Positions 1 through 11,254 are shown, numbered from the stretch's first letter. The stretch: 64,000 bases of DNA from Candidatus Heimdallarchaeota archaeon B3_Heim (GCA_003144275.1 NJBF01000014.1:23218-87217); one strand, 5' to 3'. Notes: generated from the letters alone by a model not told the origin. Translations and numbers: made by a program.

Positions 1-150
<150 letters not shown>

Positions 151-384
151 TTAATACCAACTCTGTACTTAGTAATGTTCGATAATACCTATTGGTATTC
201 CTTTAAATTAATTCTTTAGTTGCATTGTAGCAAATACCTCTAACTAGATATTCGTAATAAAAATCTAAAATTTATATTGAGGTATCAATGTAAGGAAGAA
301 TTTTACCCTGATTCTCGATTTAAATATCCACCAGTTAATCTACTGTTGGATAAGTGATTTTTATTCAGTCCCACCTCATGAGGA

Positions 385-2412
385 TTATTTTCTTTTCTTT
401 GTTTTTCTTTGAACCAGTTTTGGTACTTTTCTCGTTTCAGGTCTTTCTAAAGCCAGTATCATATCCCTTATCTCTGCAGCTTTCTCAAATTCCAGATTTT
501 TCGCTGCAAGCCGCATTTCATCTTTTAATGCTTTAAGATACTCTGGTAAGTTTTCTTTTGGAATTTTCTCTCTTTTAATATCCGTAAAACTCGTTTCTAG
601 TTCAATCAGCGGTGATCGAATCTGCTTTGTTATTGTCTTTGGCGTAAGTCCCATTTTTTCGTTGAACTTAAGCTGAATACGTCGTCTTCGCTTTGTTTCT
701 CTGATAGCGGCTTCCATAGACTCTGAAATTCTGTCGGCATAGAATATTACTCTACCATGTACATTTCTGGAAGCACGCCCAATTGTTTGTATCAGAGCTC
801 TTTCATTTCGCAAAAAACCCTGTTTGTCCGCATCAAGAATGGCGACTAAGGAAACTTCAGGAAGATCAAGACCTTCACGCAATAAATTTATTCCCACTAA
901 TACATCGAAGTCTCCTAAGCGGAGTGATCGTAGAATGTCTGTTCTTTCCAAAGTTTTTATCTCGGAATGTAGATATCTTGATCGAATTCCTATTTCATCA
1001 AAGTAATCTGCTAGATTTTCTGCCATTCGTTTTGTTAATGTAGTTACTAGTGTTCTCTCCCCTTTTTCAGTAGTCTTTTGAATTTCAGTGACTAAATCAT
1101 CAATATGATTTGGTAAATTTAGCCGTACTATAATTTCAGGGTCTACCAGCCCAGTTGGTCGTATTATTTGCTCTACAACGTTATTTTTTCCACTCTTATG
1201 TAACTCATACTGACTAGGAGTCGCACTAAGAAAAATTGTTGTACCCATTCCTTCTTCAAACTCACTAAAAGTTAATGGTCGGTGATCGTAAGCAGAGGGC
1301 AAACGAAACCCATAATCAATAAGATTCCTTTTCCTTGAAAAATCCCCTTCTCTCATTCCCCCTATTTGAGGGATTGTCATATGTGATTCATCAACAATGA
1401 GTAAATAATTATCAGAGAAGAAGTTAAATAATGTGGCTGGAGGGTCACCTGGTTCCCTTCCATCGAAATATCTAGAATAATTTTCCATCCCTGGAGCATA
1501 TCCTATTTGGTCAATCAACTCCAGATCATATTGAGTCCGTTGTTGCAGACGTTGAGCTTCAACGAGTTTATTCTGCTTAGTTAATTCACTAAGCCGTTCC
1601 TTTAATTCTTTTCGAATATCACCAAGTACAGCTTGTAATTCCTCCTTTGGCCTTACATAGTGTTTTGCAGGAAAAATATATGTACGCTCCAATTCTGTAA
1701 TACGTTTACCAGAAACGGGATGAATTATTGAAATACGTTCAATCTCATCTCCAAACAATTCTATACGGACAGCTGTATCATCATAGACGGGCCATATATC
1801 GATAATATCCCCTTTTGATCGAATCTTCCCCCTTGTAAGTGCAATCTCATTCCTTTCATAGAGAATTTCTATCAAGTGAGATAAAATTTTCTCTTTGGTT
1901 ATCTGCATACCCTTGTGAGCAGAAAAGCTCATATTTTTGTAATGTTCAGGTTTTCCAAGGCCATATATACAAGAAACTGATGCTACAACGAGTACATCGT
2001 CCCGTTCCAATAAACTCCTGGTAGTTGACGCACGCATTTTGTCAATTTCCTCATTTATATCAGAGTCCTTTTCTATATAGCGATCAGGAGTGGGAAGATA
2101 CGCTTCTGGTTGATAATAATCATAAAAAGATACAAAATATTCTACTGCATTTTCTGGAAAATATTCTTTAAATTCTTGATATAATTGGGCAGCAAGAGTT
2201 TTATTATGAGAAATCACTAGAGTAGGCTTATTGATTTTTTCAACAACATTTGCTACTGTAAACGTCTTACCTGAACCTGTAACTCCTAATAAGGTTTGAA
2301 AAGTTTTCCCAGCCTTTATTCCCTCTACTAATGATTGGATTGCCTGAATTTGATCTCCACGTGGTTTAAACTCAGAAACTAACTTGAATTTTGACAGTAG
2401 AATACTCTCCAA
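385..2412 (-). CDS. uvrB: excinuclease ABC subunit B
   Basis: 675 aa; GVTGSGKTFT Walker A, FVSFYDYYQPEAYLP, GINLLREGLDLPEVSLVAILDADKQGFLR, C-terminal UVR motif. Confidence 0.98.
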   Translation of the reverse strand: MESILLSKFKLVSEFKPRGDQIQAIQSLVEGIKAGKTFQTLLGVTGSGKTFTVANVVEKINKPTLVISHNKTLAAQLYQEFKEYFPENAVEYFVSFYDYYQPEAYLPTPDRYIEKDSDINEEIDKMRASTTRSLLERDDVLVVASVSCIYGLGKPEHYKNMSFSAHKGMQITKEKILSHLIEILYERNEIALTRGKIRSKGDIIDIWPVYDDTAVRIELFGDEIERISIIHPVSGKRITELERTYIFPAKHYVRPKEELQAVLGDIRKELKERLSELTKQNKLVEAQRLQQRTQYDLELIDQIGYAPGMENYSRYFDGREPGDPPATLFNFFSDNYLLIVDESHMTIPQIGGMREGDFSRKRNLIDYGFRLPSAYDHRPLTFSEFEEGMGTTIFLSATPSQYELHKSGKNNVVEQIIRPTGLVDPEIIVRLNLPNHIDDLVTEIQKTTEKGERTLVTTLTKRMAENLADYFDEIGIRSRYLHSEIKTLERTDILRSLRLGDFDVLVGINLLREGLDLPEVSLVAILDADKQGFLRNERALIQTIGRASRNVHGRVIFYADRISESMEAAIRETKRRRRIQLKFNEKMGLTPKTITKQIRSPLIELETSFTDIKREKIPKENLPEYLKALKDEMRLAAKNLEFEKAAEIRDMILALERPETRKVPKLVQRKTKKRK

Positions 2413-2541
2413 TAAGATAATTATGATAAATGTCTTATAAATATTGATGCTGGTAATAAAATCAGCTTTTTATATTGTAAGAATTCCTCAAATTATAGGA
2501 ACTGATCGATTCACGGTGTCAAAAAGTACAGAGGATCAAAT

Positions 2542-3216
2542 GTGTTTGATAGAAAAATTCGAATATCAATTCTAGGGAATACTGGGGTGGGCAAAACAAC
2601 TTTAATTGATAGAATGAAAGGAACAGAGGTTCGAATATTAAGAAGTAAGAAAACTTACGATATTGACATTGAACAAAAAAAAATTAGACTTCAAAGTTCT
2701 AATTCATTCCCATGGTATCATCCTGAAGCCTATCGTAAATATCAAATCCTCGCTATCGACAATCCAGGAGAAATTAAATTTCGAAGACAATGGAGAGAGG
2801 TTCTACGGACATTTAACACCGATGGAATGCTTTTTTTACTTGATCCGCAACAATCAATCGATTCCACTCGTCTGGTGATGGAGGATGCTTACAACTATTT
2901 TTTGGATTCGATTGATCTGAAACCTGATAAAGCTGATGAAAAGGCCGAATTCAAGAAGTATATTTTTCATTTTGTTGTAAATAAATGTGATACTTATTTA
3001 TCAATCCCATTTGAGGGTAAGAGTTTCCAACTCACACCTGAGGTAAAAGATCATGCTGTAGAATTTCTTTCACAATTTGCATCAACTATAGAAATATACA
3101 AAGAAACATTTCCTCTATCAAACATTGGAATATCTTATATATCCGCTCTTTACAGTCCCTATAGTGAGATTGATAAGTTGTTTGAAATTTTGAAAGTATA
3201 TCTTTATGAGACTTAA
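2542..3216 (+). CDS. small GTPase-like protein (divergent Ras superfamily)
   Basis: 224 aa; P-loop GNTGVGKTT, switch-II-like DNPGE, NKCD G4 motif. Confidence 0.8.
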   Translation: MFDRKIRISILGNTGVGKTTLIDRMKGTEVRILRSKKTYDIDIEQKKIRLQSSNSFPWYHPEAYRKYQILAIDNPGEIKFRRQWREVLRTFNTDGMLFLLDPQQSIDSTRLVMEDAYNYFLDSIDLKPDKADEKAEFKKYIFHFVVNKCDTYLSIPFEGKSFQLTPEVKDHAVEFLSQFASTIEIYKETFPLSNIGISYISALYSPYSEIDKLFEILKVYLYET

Positions 3217-3230
3217 GAAAAGGTCCTCTC

Positions 3231-4055
3231 TTATCTTGGAGCAACAGAAGGAGTGATAAGTTTCACGACTTCATTGATTGTACAAGTCTTAGGTTCAAAC
3301 CTTATTTCTGTTCCTTTTTTCTTTTTTTCAGTTATTAATGATGACTGTAACAGACTTAGCATACGAAATTTTCTAAGTAATGGACTAATTATGCTGAAAG
3401 AAATACTTTGATATTCAGTAATAAGCTTGGCCTGATCGAATAAGATGGTTTGTAAATCCTGATGTAGATTTAAAAATCTGGGAAAGTCTCTATTGATTAT
3501 ATCAAGAGCAGCTTTTGATTTCTCTTCTTCCGCTTCCCCATCTGTGTGATATGCTCCGATTACCTTTTGTTTGAATGGAACAAAGACATTTTTATCAAAA
3601 GTCGCTACAGTTGTCGTAATTGAATCTTCTTGTTGTTCTGCAAGCTTATAAAACTCTTCGTATACATTTGGATGTAATGGGTGTAAATTATAAAAACCAG
3701 GCCCCATTTCATTATCAATAAAGGGTAACATATTACCATATATGAAATCAAGAGCAGTTTTTGTCAATTTCTGATCCGAATCACTTGGAAGAAAATTGAT
3801 TTCAGTTCTTCCTCCACAGATTTGTCGGAAAAGTTGAAAACTATCGAGATTCGATTCAGGTGGGAGTTTAGTAAATACACCAAGTCCTTCAGAAGGATGT
3901 AAGACTAAGAAATCCGTTATCGAATTTGCTAGTTTATATTGCACTAGATTTTGAGATATTTCAAAGTGACCCCGACGGCCTACGACAAGTTGTTTTTTCC
4001 GCCCGACTATCTCAAAAGGTGGGCACATGAAAAAATATCGTTTTTCCTTTTCCAC
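3231..4055 (-). CDS. conserved hypothetical protein
   Basis: 274 aa ORF between two tightly packed genes; no family recognised. Confidence 0.65.
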   Translation of the reverse strand: MEKEKRYFFMCPPFEIVGRKKQLVVGRRGHFEISQNLVQYKLANSITDFLVLHPSEGLGVFTKLPPESNLDSFQLFRQICGGRTEINFLPSDSDQKLTKTALDFIYGNMLPFIDNEMGPGFYNLHPLHPNVYEEFYKLAEQQEDSITTTVATFDKNVFVPFKQKVIGAYHTDGEAEEEKSKAALDIINRDFPRFLNLHQDLQTILFDQAKLITEYQSISFSIISPLLRKFRMLSLLQSSLITEKKKKGTEIRFEPKTCTINEVVKLITPSVAPR

Positions 4056-4234
4056 AGTTAAGATCCTCTTTAATTAATTTTATTAAATGATATTTTCCTT
4101 TCTTCTTGAGGAGTATGAGACTTTTATTGAAATCAGGGATCACCTCTTATATCTTATATCATTTCACGCAACGAATAAAAAACCAATAAATTCTAAGTAT
4201 AGATCTTTAAAAGTACAAGATGGATATGACATGA

Positions 4235-6067
4235 GTGGAAACTCCTACTTTACAAACTGATCTGGCAAAGTTACCTCATCGTCCAGGTGTGTATCTCATG
4301 TTGGATGAAACAGGGAAAGTTATCTATGTAGGAGCAGCTAAGGATTTAAAAAAGCGAGTAAGTTCGTATTTTCGTCGTGATATTTCAGATATTAAAACAC
4401 GTAAGTTAGTCGCTAATATCAAATCTTTTGATTATGAGATCCACGATTCAAAAGAAGCAGCATTCATACGTGAAAGAGACTTAATTCGAATACACTTTCC
4501 TCGTTATAATATAGATTGGAAGGATGATAAAGATTATCCTCTTGTCCAAATTACAGTTTCATCAGAAACTGAAAGATTTAGTCGTCTTTTTATTGTGCGT
4601 AGTCCTTTAAATTCATATGATTGGTTTTTTGGGCGAAAAAAAGATGTTACAGCATTAAGATCTTCTATCCGAGTTCTTCGACGTATATTTCCAATTGCGA
4701 ACAAAAGCTATTGTTTCAGAACTAAGAAACCTTGTTTGGATTATTCAATTAAGAGGTGTAGTGCGCCATGTGTCGAAAAAATTTCCCTTAATGAATATCA
4801 ACAGATCGTTGATGAATTTATACTATTTCTTCAAGGGAAAAGAGAAGATCTCCTCGAAATTTTATATTCTGAAATGAATAATCAAGCAGACAAACTTGAT
4901 TTTGAAGGGGCTGCTAAAACAAGGGATAGAATTTCACAAATAGAACGAACAGTCGCATCACAGAAGAGTTTAGCAATTCCAAGAGACAAAGATATCGTAA
5001 TCCTCCTTTCAGAAGAAAATAATTACCTCTTACTTAATTTCTGGATACAAAACGGGGATATAATCAATATAGAGGAAAGAAATTGGGGAATATTAAATTC
5101 TTTGTCCGAAGTGGAAATCGTTCGAAGTTACATTCAAAATTTCTACTTGGACTCGGATTTTATACCTCAAATCATAGAATCGTCTGTAAATTTAGGTGAA
5201 AATCAAGAAACTTTGGAAATCTGGCTCTCTAAAAGACAAGGAAAGACTGTTCAGATATCCTATAGGCCTGACATTCCTAAGAATAGATTACTTGCACCAA
5301 TAATCTTGAAAAACAGATTTAAACTTGGAGAACAGGTTCGAAAGGAGAAGAAAAAGCTAGAAATTAAAAATGTAGCTCTGAAAGAGCTGAAAGAACGATT
5401 AAATTTGAGTACTTTACCAAATAGGATTGAAACATATGATATTTCTAATCTTCAAGGTCAATTACCAGTCGGCTCTATGGTGGTGTTTTCAGAGGGCTTA
5501 CCCCATAAGTCTCAATATCGAAAGTTTAAGATTAAATCTTTACCTTCTGAACCGAATGACGTTGCAATGATGCAAGAAGTATTACTTCGCCGTCTAGAAC
5601 ATAGAGATAAGAAATTTGCTAAAGAATTGCCAGATTTGATTGTAATAGATGGAGGGAAACCACAAGTTAATGCAATTGGGAAAATTATATCATCTTTAAA
5701 ACTCGAATTACCCGTTATTGGCTTAGCAAAAAGAGAAGAAGAAGTTTTCCTTCCCCACAAAAAAACTGCGGTTCCTTTTCCTGATGATAGCCCTGCATTA
5801 AGACTGTTAAAACAAACTCGTGATGAAGCTCATCGATTCGCGATTACCTATCACAAAAAACGGCGTGTACTTCAACAAAAATCAGGGTTGGATAATATTC
5901 CAGGAGTAGGTGCCAAACGTAGAAGGAATTTACTCACACATTTTGGAAGTATCGATAAAATAAGAAATGCAAGTGTTGAAGAGCTATGCCAGGTCGAAGG
6001 TATTAATAGATCAATAGGAGAAAAAATTTTCCTACATTTCAATTCTAATCCCAAAATGAATCACTGA
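4235..6067 (+). CDS. uvrC: excinuclease ABC subunit C (GTG start)
   Basis: 610 aa; GIY-YIG-type N-terminus (PGVYLMLDETGKVIYVGAAKDLKKRV), UVR domain, C-terminal HhH (IPGVGAKRRRNLLTHFGS). Confidence 0.97.
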   Translation: METPTLQTDLAKLPHRPGVYLMLDETGKVIYVGAAKDLKKRVSSYFRRDISDIKTRKLVANIKSFDYEIHDSKEAAFIRERDLIRIHFPRYNIDWKDDKDYPLVQITVSSETERFSRLFIVRSPLNSYDWFFGRKKDVTALRSSIRVLRRIFPIANKSYCFRTKKPCLDYSIKRCSAPCVEKISLNEYQQIVDEFILFLQGKREDLLEILYSEMNNQADKLDFEGAAKTRDRISQIERTVASQKSLAIPRDKDIVILLSEENNYLLLNFWIQNGDIINIEERNWGILNSLSEVEIVRSYIQNFYLDSDFIPQIIESSVNLGENQETLEIWLSKRQGKTVQISYRPDIPKNRLLAPIILKNRFKLGEQVRKEKKKLEIKNVALKELKERLNLSTLPNRIETYDISNLQGQLPVGSMVVFSEGLPHKSQYRKFKIKSLPSEPNDVAMMQEVLLRRLEHRDKKFAKELPDLIVIDGGKPQVNAIGKIISSLKLELPVIGLAKREEEVFLPHKKTAVPFPDDSPALRLLKQTRDEAHRFAITYHKKRRVLQQKSGLDNIPGVGAKRRRNLLTHFGSIDKIRNASVEELCQVEGINRSIGEKIFLHFNSNPKMNH

Positions 6068-6084
6068 TAGACTTTTAGTTTACG

Positions 6085-8685
6085 TTATTTAATAGAATCT
6101 AGTTCGGTGATTTCACCTCCAATTTGATTAACTGTCTCTTTTATCAGGGACAGAGTCATCTTGTTGCTCATCTTCTCTGGATTTTTAATTTGAATGGTAA
6201 TTCCTAGCTGTAAACCCTCTAACTCCCTTTCCAATGGTTTGAGTATGCCTTTATTTACAGATTGGAGATCAATTAAACTCAGATTTTTAAATCTAAATGA
6301 TAATCCTTTAGGAGTTTTTTTACTAGATTTATCAACAATTCTGATGTCTGTATCAATTTTGTGTTCTTGCTTCCAACTTGGAAGTATTAAGCATTCATTT
6401 TCTGTGAAAGAGAGAGTATCGGGATTTTTACCTTGATGAGAGAAATTTGATTTTTGATATTGATCCGATGTGTCTTCAAATAAGAATAACCCTTCTTCAA
6501 AACCCTCAAGTATGGATCTTTGTAGTATCTGCATTTCTAACAGTTTAGGCATTTTGAGGTCTTTTAAGAACTGATCTAATAAACTACGGGTTTCAATACT
6601 CTTTTCACTTGTCAAGAAATGTTCTTTAATATAATTAGGATTGATATCTGTTACAATTACTTCATTTTTAATAAGTTCTTGGATTATCCAGTTGGCAAAT
6701 GATCCTTTAGATTGTTTAGGAGAGATCAAGTGATATTGATGGGAAGTATCAGTAAATTCTAAGTAGAGTCGATTTAGAAGATAAACTACACTATTCTCTA
6801 TTATTAATAGTCTTGAATTTAACGTTTGACGGTCTTCATTGAATTCTAACTCGTCCTTTCTATCCATAAGGATTCTTTTAATCGCAATTTTCTCCTGGAT
6901 TATATCTATTAATCGTTCCAAATTAATTGCATTCGGTATACCGAATAAAATTGTATTCTGAAACTTTCGAAATTTTTCTCCTCTGAACTTTATCCAAGAG
7001 TCCAAATTTATTTTATGGAAATCTAGTGATAACACAACCAGTTTTAATTTTGTATCATCAGGGATTTCTTCTGAGGATTCAGGCCAAACAACAATTTTTA
7101 TGGGATAGTCAGTTTTCTGTGCCCTAAATTTTTCTTTAATTTCATGTAGGGCATCATCTACAAATTTATGTTTTAATTCCTTAATTATTTTATTCATATT
7201 TGGAGCTTCAGAAAGAATAAATCTATTACCTTTCTTATGAAGGAATTCTGACGTATGTATAAGAGAACCGAGCACTTCTGAGACTAATACTATGTTTACT
7301 TCAGGTCTCCAAATAGCTAAATTGATTTCCTGATGTAAAGCTCCATAATTTTTGATTGAGTGAGGGATTGAATTAAGGAATATTGCAGCAATAATGTCTC
7401 TTCCTAATTCTTCCCACTTATCCAAAGTCATAAGAGTCTGGGTTGGTTTTACAAACATATCTAGTTCGTGAATCAGAATTTCTGTGAATTCTGATGGAAG
7501 ATGACGAAAAAATAGTAGATTCTGAGACGTTTTTGTGAAATTAATATCTGATTGATTAATAATCGAGATATTCCGTTGATCTATTCTTAGTTCGTATAAG
7601 AGTTTAGCTAATATGCTTAAAATAGTTCTTGTACCTTGAAACGTTGATTGTTTATTCCATTTTTCAATTAGGATATCAATTAATGCTGGATGAAAAGGGT
7701 ATGCTTTTTCCATAAGAGAACGATAGGAATTTGTTGCAGTATTAACAGGAAAATCTTTCTTATTATCATAGTAAAACTGCGAAAATGTTTCAACAATTTG
7801 ATTTAATGAATCTCTATCTAATACATCTTCTATCAGTTTCTTTTGGATAATTTGGTAAAGATCAGTTCTTTCTGATGGAATAGCCGAGGAGGCAAGCCGA
7901 CCCAAAATTTGATCAATCTCTATGAGTAGTGGTTTATCATCACTATGGGTTGCTTGGTACTCTCTATCAGGGAGAGTTATGATTAGAATCGATTTTTTAA
8001 GAGATCGCATACATTCGGTAAGTTCTTGCAGGAAAATAAGCGTTTGAAGTCCTAGATTAGAGTCATTAACTCGCACTCCTCTTGCTTTTGCCATGTATTC
8101 AGTAATTTCATCCAATAATATTACAATAGGTTCACATGATTGTAAAAGAGTAAAAAGACTTGCTTTACCAGGAGAAATACGTTTTTGGTCATTGTCTTGG
8201 ACGATTTTATATCCTTCATTTCCTCTTACCTGATACGCAAGCTCTCCCCAAAGTGTGTATATATGGCTATCTGTCTCTTGACGCCCCTCTAAAGGGTTAA
8301 GATGAGTTCCAATAATTCTCACAGTTTTAGGATTGCACGAAAGGGTACTGACAGATATGTTCTGAGAAAAAAACCTCCGATTAGTCAAAAAATGGTGAAT
8401 GGCAATTAAACTGTGTGTTTTTCCTCCACCAAACCGGGTTTGAACTCTGATTATACTGTTACCCTCACCTGTTGTTATTTTCCTCTGAATAGACTCGAGA
8501 AATTGAATTAAACCGCTTGTGAAATGAGTAGTTTTCACAAAAAGCTCTGGATCTCGATACATTAGATGGGCTACTCCCGTTAAGACATCTCCCAAATCCG
8601 CTACCAAAAGATCCTCTCGTTTCCCTAAGGATTCAATAAATTGATAAGGTTTAACAACTTTAAACCAAGGTTGCATAAATATCAT
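6085..8685 (-). CDS. DUF499-type P-loop ATPase
   Basis: 866 aa; N-terminus PWFKVVKPYQFIESL..LLVADLGDVL..YRDPELFVKTTHFTSGL and RFGGGKTHSLIAIHHF match the DUF499 ATPase pattern. Confidence 0.8.
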   Translation of the reverse strand: MIFMQPWFKVVKPYQFIESLGKREDLLVADLGDVLTGVAHLMYRDPELFVKTTHFTSGLIQFLESIQRKITTGEGNSIIRVQTRFGGGKTHSLIAIHHFLTNRRFFSQNISVSTLSCNPKTVRIIGTHLNPLEGRQETDSHIYTLWGELAYQVRGNEGYKIVQDNDQKRISPGKASLFTLLQSCEPIVILLDEITEYMAKARGVRVNDSNLGLQTLIFLQELTECMRSLKKSILIITLPDREYQATHSDDKPLLIEIDQILGRLASSAIPSERTDLYQIIQKKLIEDVLDRDSLNQIVETFSQFYYDNKKDFPVNTATNSYRSLMEKAYPFHPALIDILIEKWNKQSTFQGTRTILSILAKLLYELRIDQRNISIINQSDINFTKTSQNLLFFRHLPSEFTEILIHELDMFVKPTQTLMTLDKWEELGRDIIAAIFLNSIPHSIKNYGALHQEINLAIWRPEVNIVLVSEVLGSLIHTSEFLHKKGNRFILSEAPNMNKIIKELKHKFVDDALHEIKEKFRAQKTDYPIKIVVWPESSEEIPDDTKLKLVVLSLDFHKINLDSWIKFRGEKFRKFQNTILFGIPNAINLERLIDIIQEKIAIKRILMDRKDELEFNEDRQTLNSRLLIIENSVVYLLNRLYLEFTDTSHQYHLISPKQSKGSFANWIIQELIKNEVIVTDINPNYIKEHFLTSEKSIETRSLLDQFLKDLKMPKLLEMQILQRSILEGFEEGLFLFEDTSDQYQKSNFSHQGKNPDTLSFTENECLILPSWKQEHKIDTDIRIVDKSSKKTPKGLSFRFKNLSLIDLQSVNKGILKPLERELEGLQLGITIQIKNPEKMSNKMTLSLIKETVNQIGGEITELDSIK

Positions 8686-8804
8686 CTCAAATTTGATAGT
8701 CTAAAAGGGTTAGGAGGGGTATCCTCACTATCCAATAGCATTTGTTTATGTGCCTGAATACGAATCCTTTTTTTATGACTGGATAAAGTTCTTTCGGGAT
8801 ATGA

Positions 8805-8996
8805 ATGAAAAAGCTGGTTAAGGATGCAACGAAAAAAGTAGGTAAAGAAGCTTTAAATATCTCAACAAGAGTGGTTTCTGGAACAATATCCGAGATTGCG
8901 AAAGAATCCATTAAAGAAGAATTGGAAAAGAGTGGAGTAACTGAATCATTAAAGGAAACATTTTCAAAAAGGGAGAAGATGAGGACAGACGAATAA
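8805..8996 (+). CDS. small basic/charged hypothetical protein
   Basis: 63 aa ORF followed closely by the cupin gene on the same strand; preferred over the antisense ORF 8687..8911. Confidence 0.45.
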   Translation: MKKLVKDATKKVGKEALNISTRVVSGTISEIAKESIKEELEKSGVTESLKETFSKREKMRTDE

Positions 8997-9009
8997 ACTC
9001 AATAAAAAG

Positions 9010-9369
9010 ATGCATGAGAATTCTATTATGAAAATAAAAGAAACTATGAGTATTGAATCAGGGAATATTACGATATATAACTCAACTGGCACATCAATTC
9101 AGTGGTTGTGGGCAAAAAAAGACGGAGCTCCTAATTTTGCTCTCCGTAGATTCGTAATTGAGCCTGGAGGCCAAATAGGAGTTCATGACCACAATGAGGA
9201 ACATGAAATCTTTATTCTTGCTGGAAATGGCTCTATTGCCAATGATTCAGGGGATAAATATAATATAAAAGCGAATGATACAATTTTTGTTCCTCCGAAT
9301 GAACCCCATGGTTATGTTAACACAGGAAATTGTGATCTAGTATTCCTTTGCATAATTCCTCTCATGTAA
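9010..9369 (+). CDS. cupin domain protein
   Basis: 119 aa; GGQIGVHDHNEEHEIFILAGNG and PPNEPHGYVNTG cupin motifs. Confidence 0.88.
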   Translation: MHENSIMKIKETMSIESGNITIYNSTGTSIQWLWAKKDGAPNFALRRFVIEPGGQIGVHDHNEEHEIFILAGNGSIANDSGDKYNIKANDTIFVPPNEPHGYVNTGNCDLVFLCIIPLM

Positions 9370-9389
9370 GACAATCAGGAAGCAGAAAT

Positions 9390-10754
9390 ATGAAAGGAGT
9401 TTATGGCTCTGAATGGCTGGCTACTTACCATGAAGGTGATTCACGGCTTCAAAACAAACGTCATGGAATATTAAGGATAAATCCAGAAAAAAAAAGAATA
9501 GAATTTGCTGTTCAGACAAAAGAAACTGAACAGGCTCCCTTCATTCTGGTAAATTATCCTATTCAATACTTACAAGAGATTAAGAAAATCGAAAAGAGAA
9601 AAAACTTCAGAAAACAGGAATTTCTCGAATTTATTTTTGGAGATTCCCCCAATGTAATAAAACCTCTCTTTTCATTTAATTTAGTAGAACTAGACACCAT
9701 TTCAAAAGAAATTCTCCGTTATCAACAAGAATTCAAAAAGAAGTCATCAGAAAAGAAATCCTCCCCAGAACCTGATATTGTCAAAGTTCTTTCTAATTTG
9801 TTGATGAAGCCAGTTGAACAACTACAGCATCTTTTTGATGATATAACCTCCCAGTTACGTCTTTTTACGCAGAAACCAAAATCTTTTGGGTCAAAAATTC
9901 TAACAACGCTTGATCCCCCTCAAGAATATGAAATACAGGAAGTATCTCTGCATAATAGAGTGATTCATTTTTATCAATCAACTAACAAATTCAAGAGTAC
10001 ATTCATCATGCTTTCACCTTTGGGAGGGAAATTGGAAGATTTATTCCCAATTAATAAATCCTTAACTATGGGTGGTTTTAATGTGGTTTTTCTTGGAGTT
10101 AGAGGATTTACTTCTCCAATAGAGCAAGACACAGATTTTAAATTGAAAAACTATGTTGACGATCTAAGAACTACCATTGAGTTTCTAGCACCTAATAAAA
10201 AAGTAATTTTAGGTGCACATTCCATTTTATCGGCAGTAATATTTGAAGAATTCATGAAAGAAGAATACAATAATATTGAGAAATTTGTGGTTCTGTCAGG
10301 GATTCACCGTGCTCCGAATACTTTCAGGAATGGAGTAAAAGCATTACCACCAGTCAAACTCTGGGGACCATTTAAAGGACAAGTGAAGAAGATGGCACCA
10401 AAAGTACTTTTCACTAAGAAGTGTCCATCTGATATTCATCAACCCTTTGTAAAAGAGGCCTTTACTGTTCCTGACAAAGTATATTCGAAAATTTTCAGAG
10501 ATTTTTTACCAAAATTCGATTACAGTTCGACTTTAACTACGATTAATAAGCCCCTCCTATGTTTATGGGGAAACGAGGATCAAATTATCCCCATCGAATT
10601 GAGAGAAGAAATGAGACGGACCTTACCAAATGATTATTTTTATTATAAGACTTTACCTGGAGGACACATGCTCCCCTATGAATCTCCAACTCAAGTCGGG
10701 CAAGAAATAACCAAGTTTATTAATGCAAGAAGGAGTAGAATCCATATTGAGTAA
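9390..10754 (+). CDS. alpha/beta hydrolase-fold protein
   Basis: MLSPLGGKLEDLFPINKSLTMGGFNVVFLGVRGF, GAHSIL nucleophile elbow, late LCLWGNEDQIIP and GGHMLPYE. Start set at the ATG at 9390 (ORF open from 9348). Confidence 0.75.
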   Translation: MKGVYGSEWLATYHEGDSRLQNKRHGILRINPEKKRIEFAVQTKETEQAPFILVNYPIQYLQEIKKIEKRKNFRKQEFLEFIFGDSPNVIKPLFSFNLVELDTISKEILRYQQEFKKKSSEKKSSPEPDIVKVLSNLLMKPVEQLQHLFDDITSQLRLFTQKPKSFGSKILTTLDPPQEYEIQEVSLHNRVIHFYQSTNKFKSTFIMLSPLGGKLEDLFPINKSLTMGGFNVVFLGVRGFTSPIEQDTDFKLKNYVDDLRTTIEFLAPNKKVILGAHSILSAVIFEEFMKEEYNNIEKFVVLSGIHRAPNTFRNGVKALPPVKLWGPFKGQVKKMAPKVLFTKKCPSDIHQPFVKEAFTVPDKVYSKIFRDFLPKFDYSSTLTTINKPLLCLWGNEDQIIPIELREEMRRTLPNDYFYYKTLPGGHMLPYESPTQVGQEITKFINARRSRIHIE

Positions 10755-11073
10755 TGAAACAAAAAATCAATTTTTTACAATAAAATTTAGTGATAAATCC
10801 GAATGGAATAATTTTAAGGAAGATTTTAAGAGTATTTTACGTGAACATGAAGTAAAATATCAGTATTCTGAGAAAGTTCCAACCTTTCACATTCTATACA
10901 AGAGTGAAGACATAAAATTACGAATTGATTGGAAAGACGAGAATCTTATCGTAAATCTTCATACATTAAAGATATTAACTCCAGAATCTCAAGAAGCGTG
11001 TAATGAGATATACGAATTACTTCTTCTCTTTGAAGGAAAGCTTGAAGATGGACGTTCTCCCTATGATTGGTAA
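10723..11073 (+). CDS. hypothetical protein (true start probably near 10747)
   Basis: 116 aa ORF immediately downstream of the hydrolase. Confidence 0.6.
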   Translation: MQEGVESILSNETKNQFFTIKFSDKSEWNNFKEDFKSILREHEVKYQYSEKVPTFHILYKSEDIKLRIDWKDENLIVNLHTLKILTPESQEACNEIYELLLLFEGKLEDGRSPYDW

Positions 11074-11077
11074 AACA

Positions 11078-11254
11078 TCAATCAGAATATGTTTTTTCGA
11101 GTGCTTTAATGAACTCTTTTAATAGTGAGTAAAAAGGACGAAGTTGTCCTTCTTCCCATTTTGCCGCAATTTTTTTGTAAAGATCTCCTTCCAAGATGAG
11201 TTGAAGTCCAGTAGAGGTTTGCTGTACTGATATTCCCTCTGGTTCCATAGCCAT
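11078..11254 (-). CDS. small hypothetical protein, 58 aa
   Basis: Hand translation: MAMEPEGISVQQTSTGLQLILEGDLYKKIAAKWEEGQLRPFYSLLKEFIKALEKTYSD*; fills the gap upstream-to-downstream between convergent ORFs; below the ORF-track cut-off. Confidence 0.45.
   Translation of the reverse strand: MAMEPEGISVQQTSTGLQLILEGDLYKKIAAKWEEGQLRPFYSLLKEFIKALEKTYSD

Noticed and set aside
8687-8911. Minus-strand 74-aa ORF with IHIPKELYPVIK, loosely similar to IQTPRELFPVVQ in the 27211-27645 protein
   Set aside because: Overlaps a more plausible plus-strand ORF; the short similarity is probably chance.
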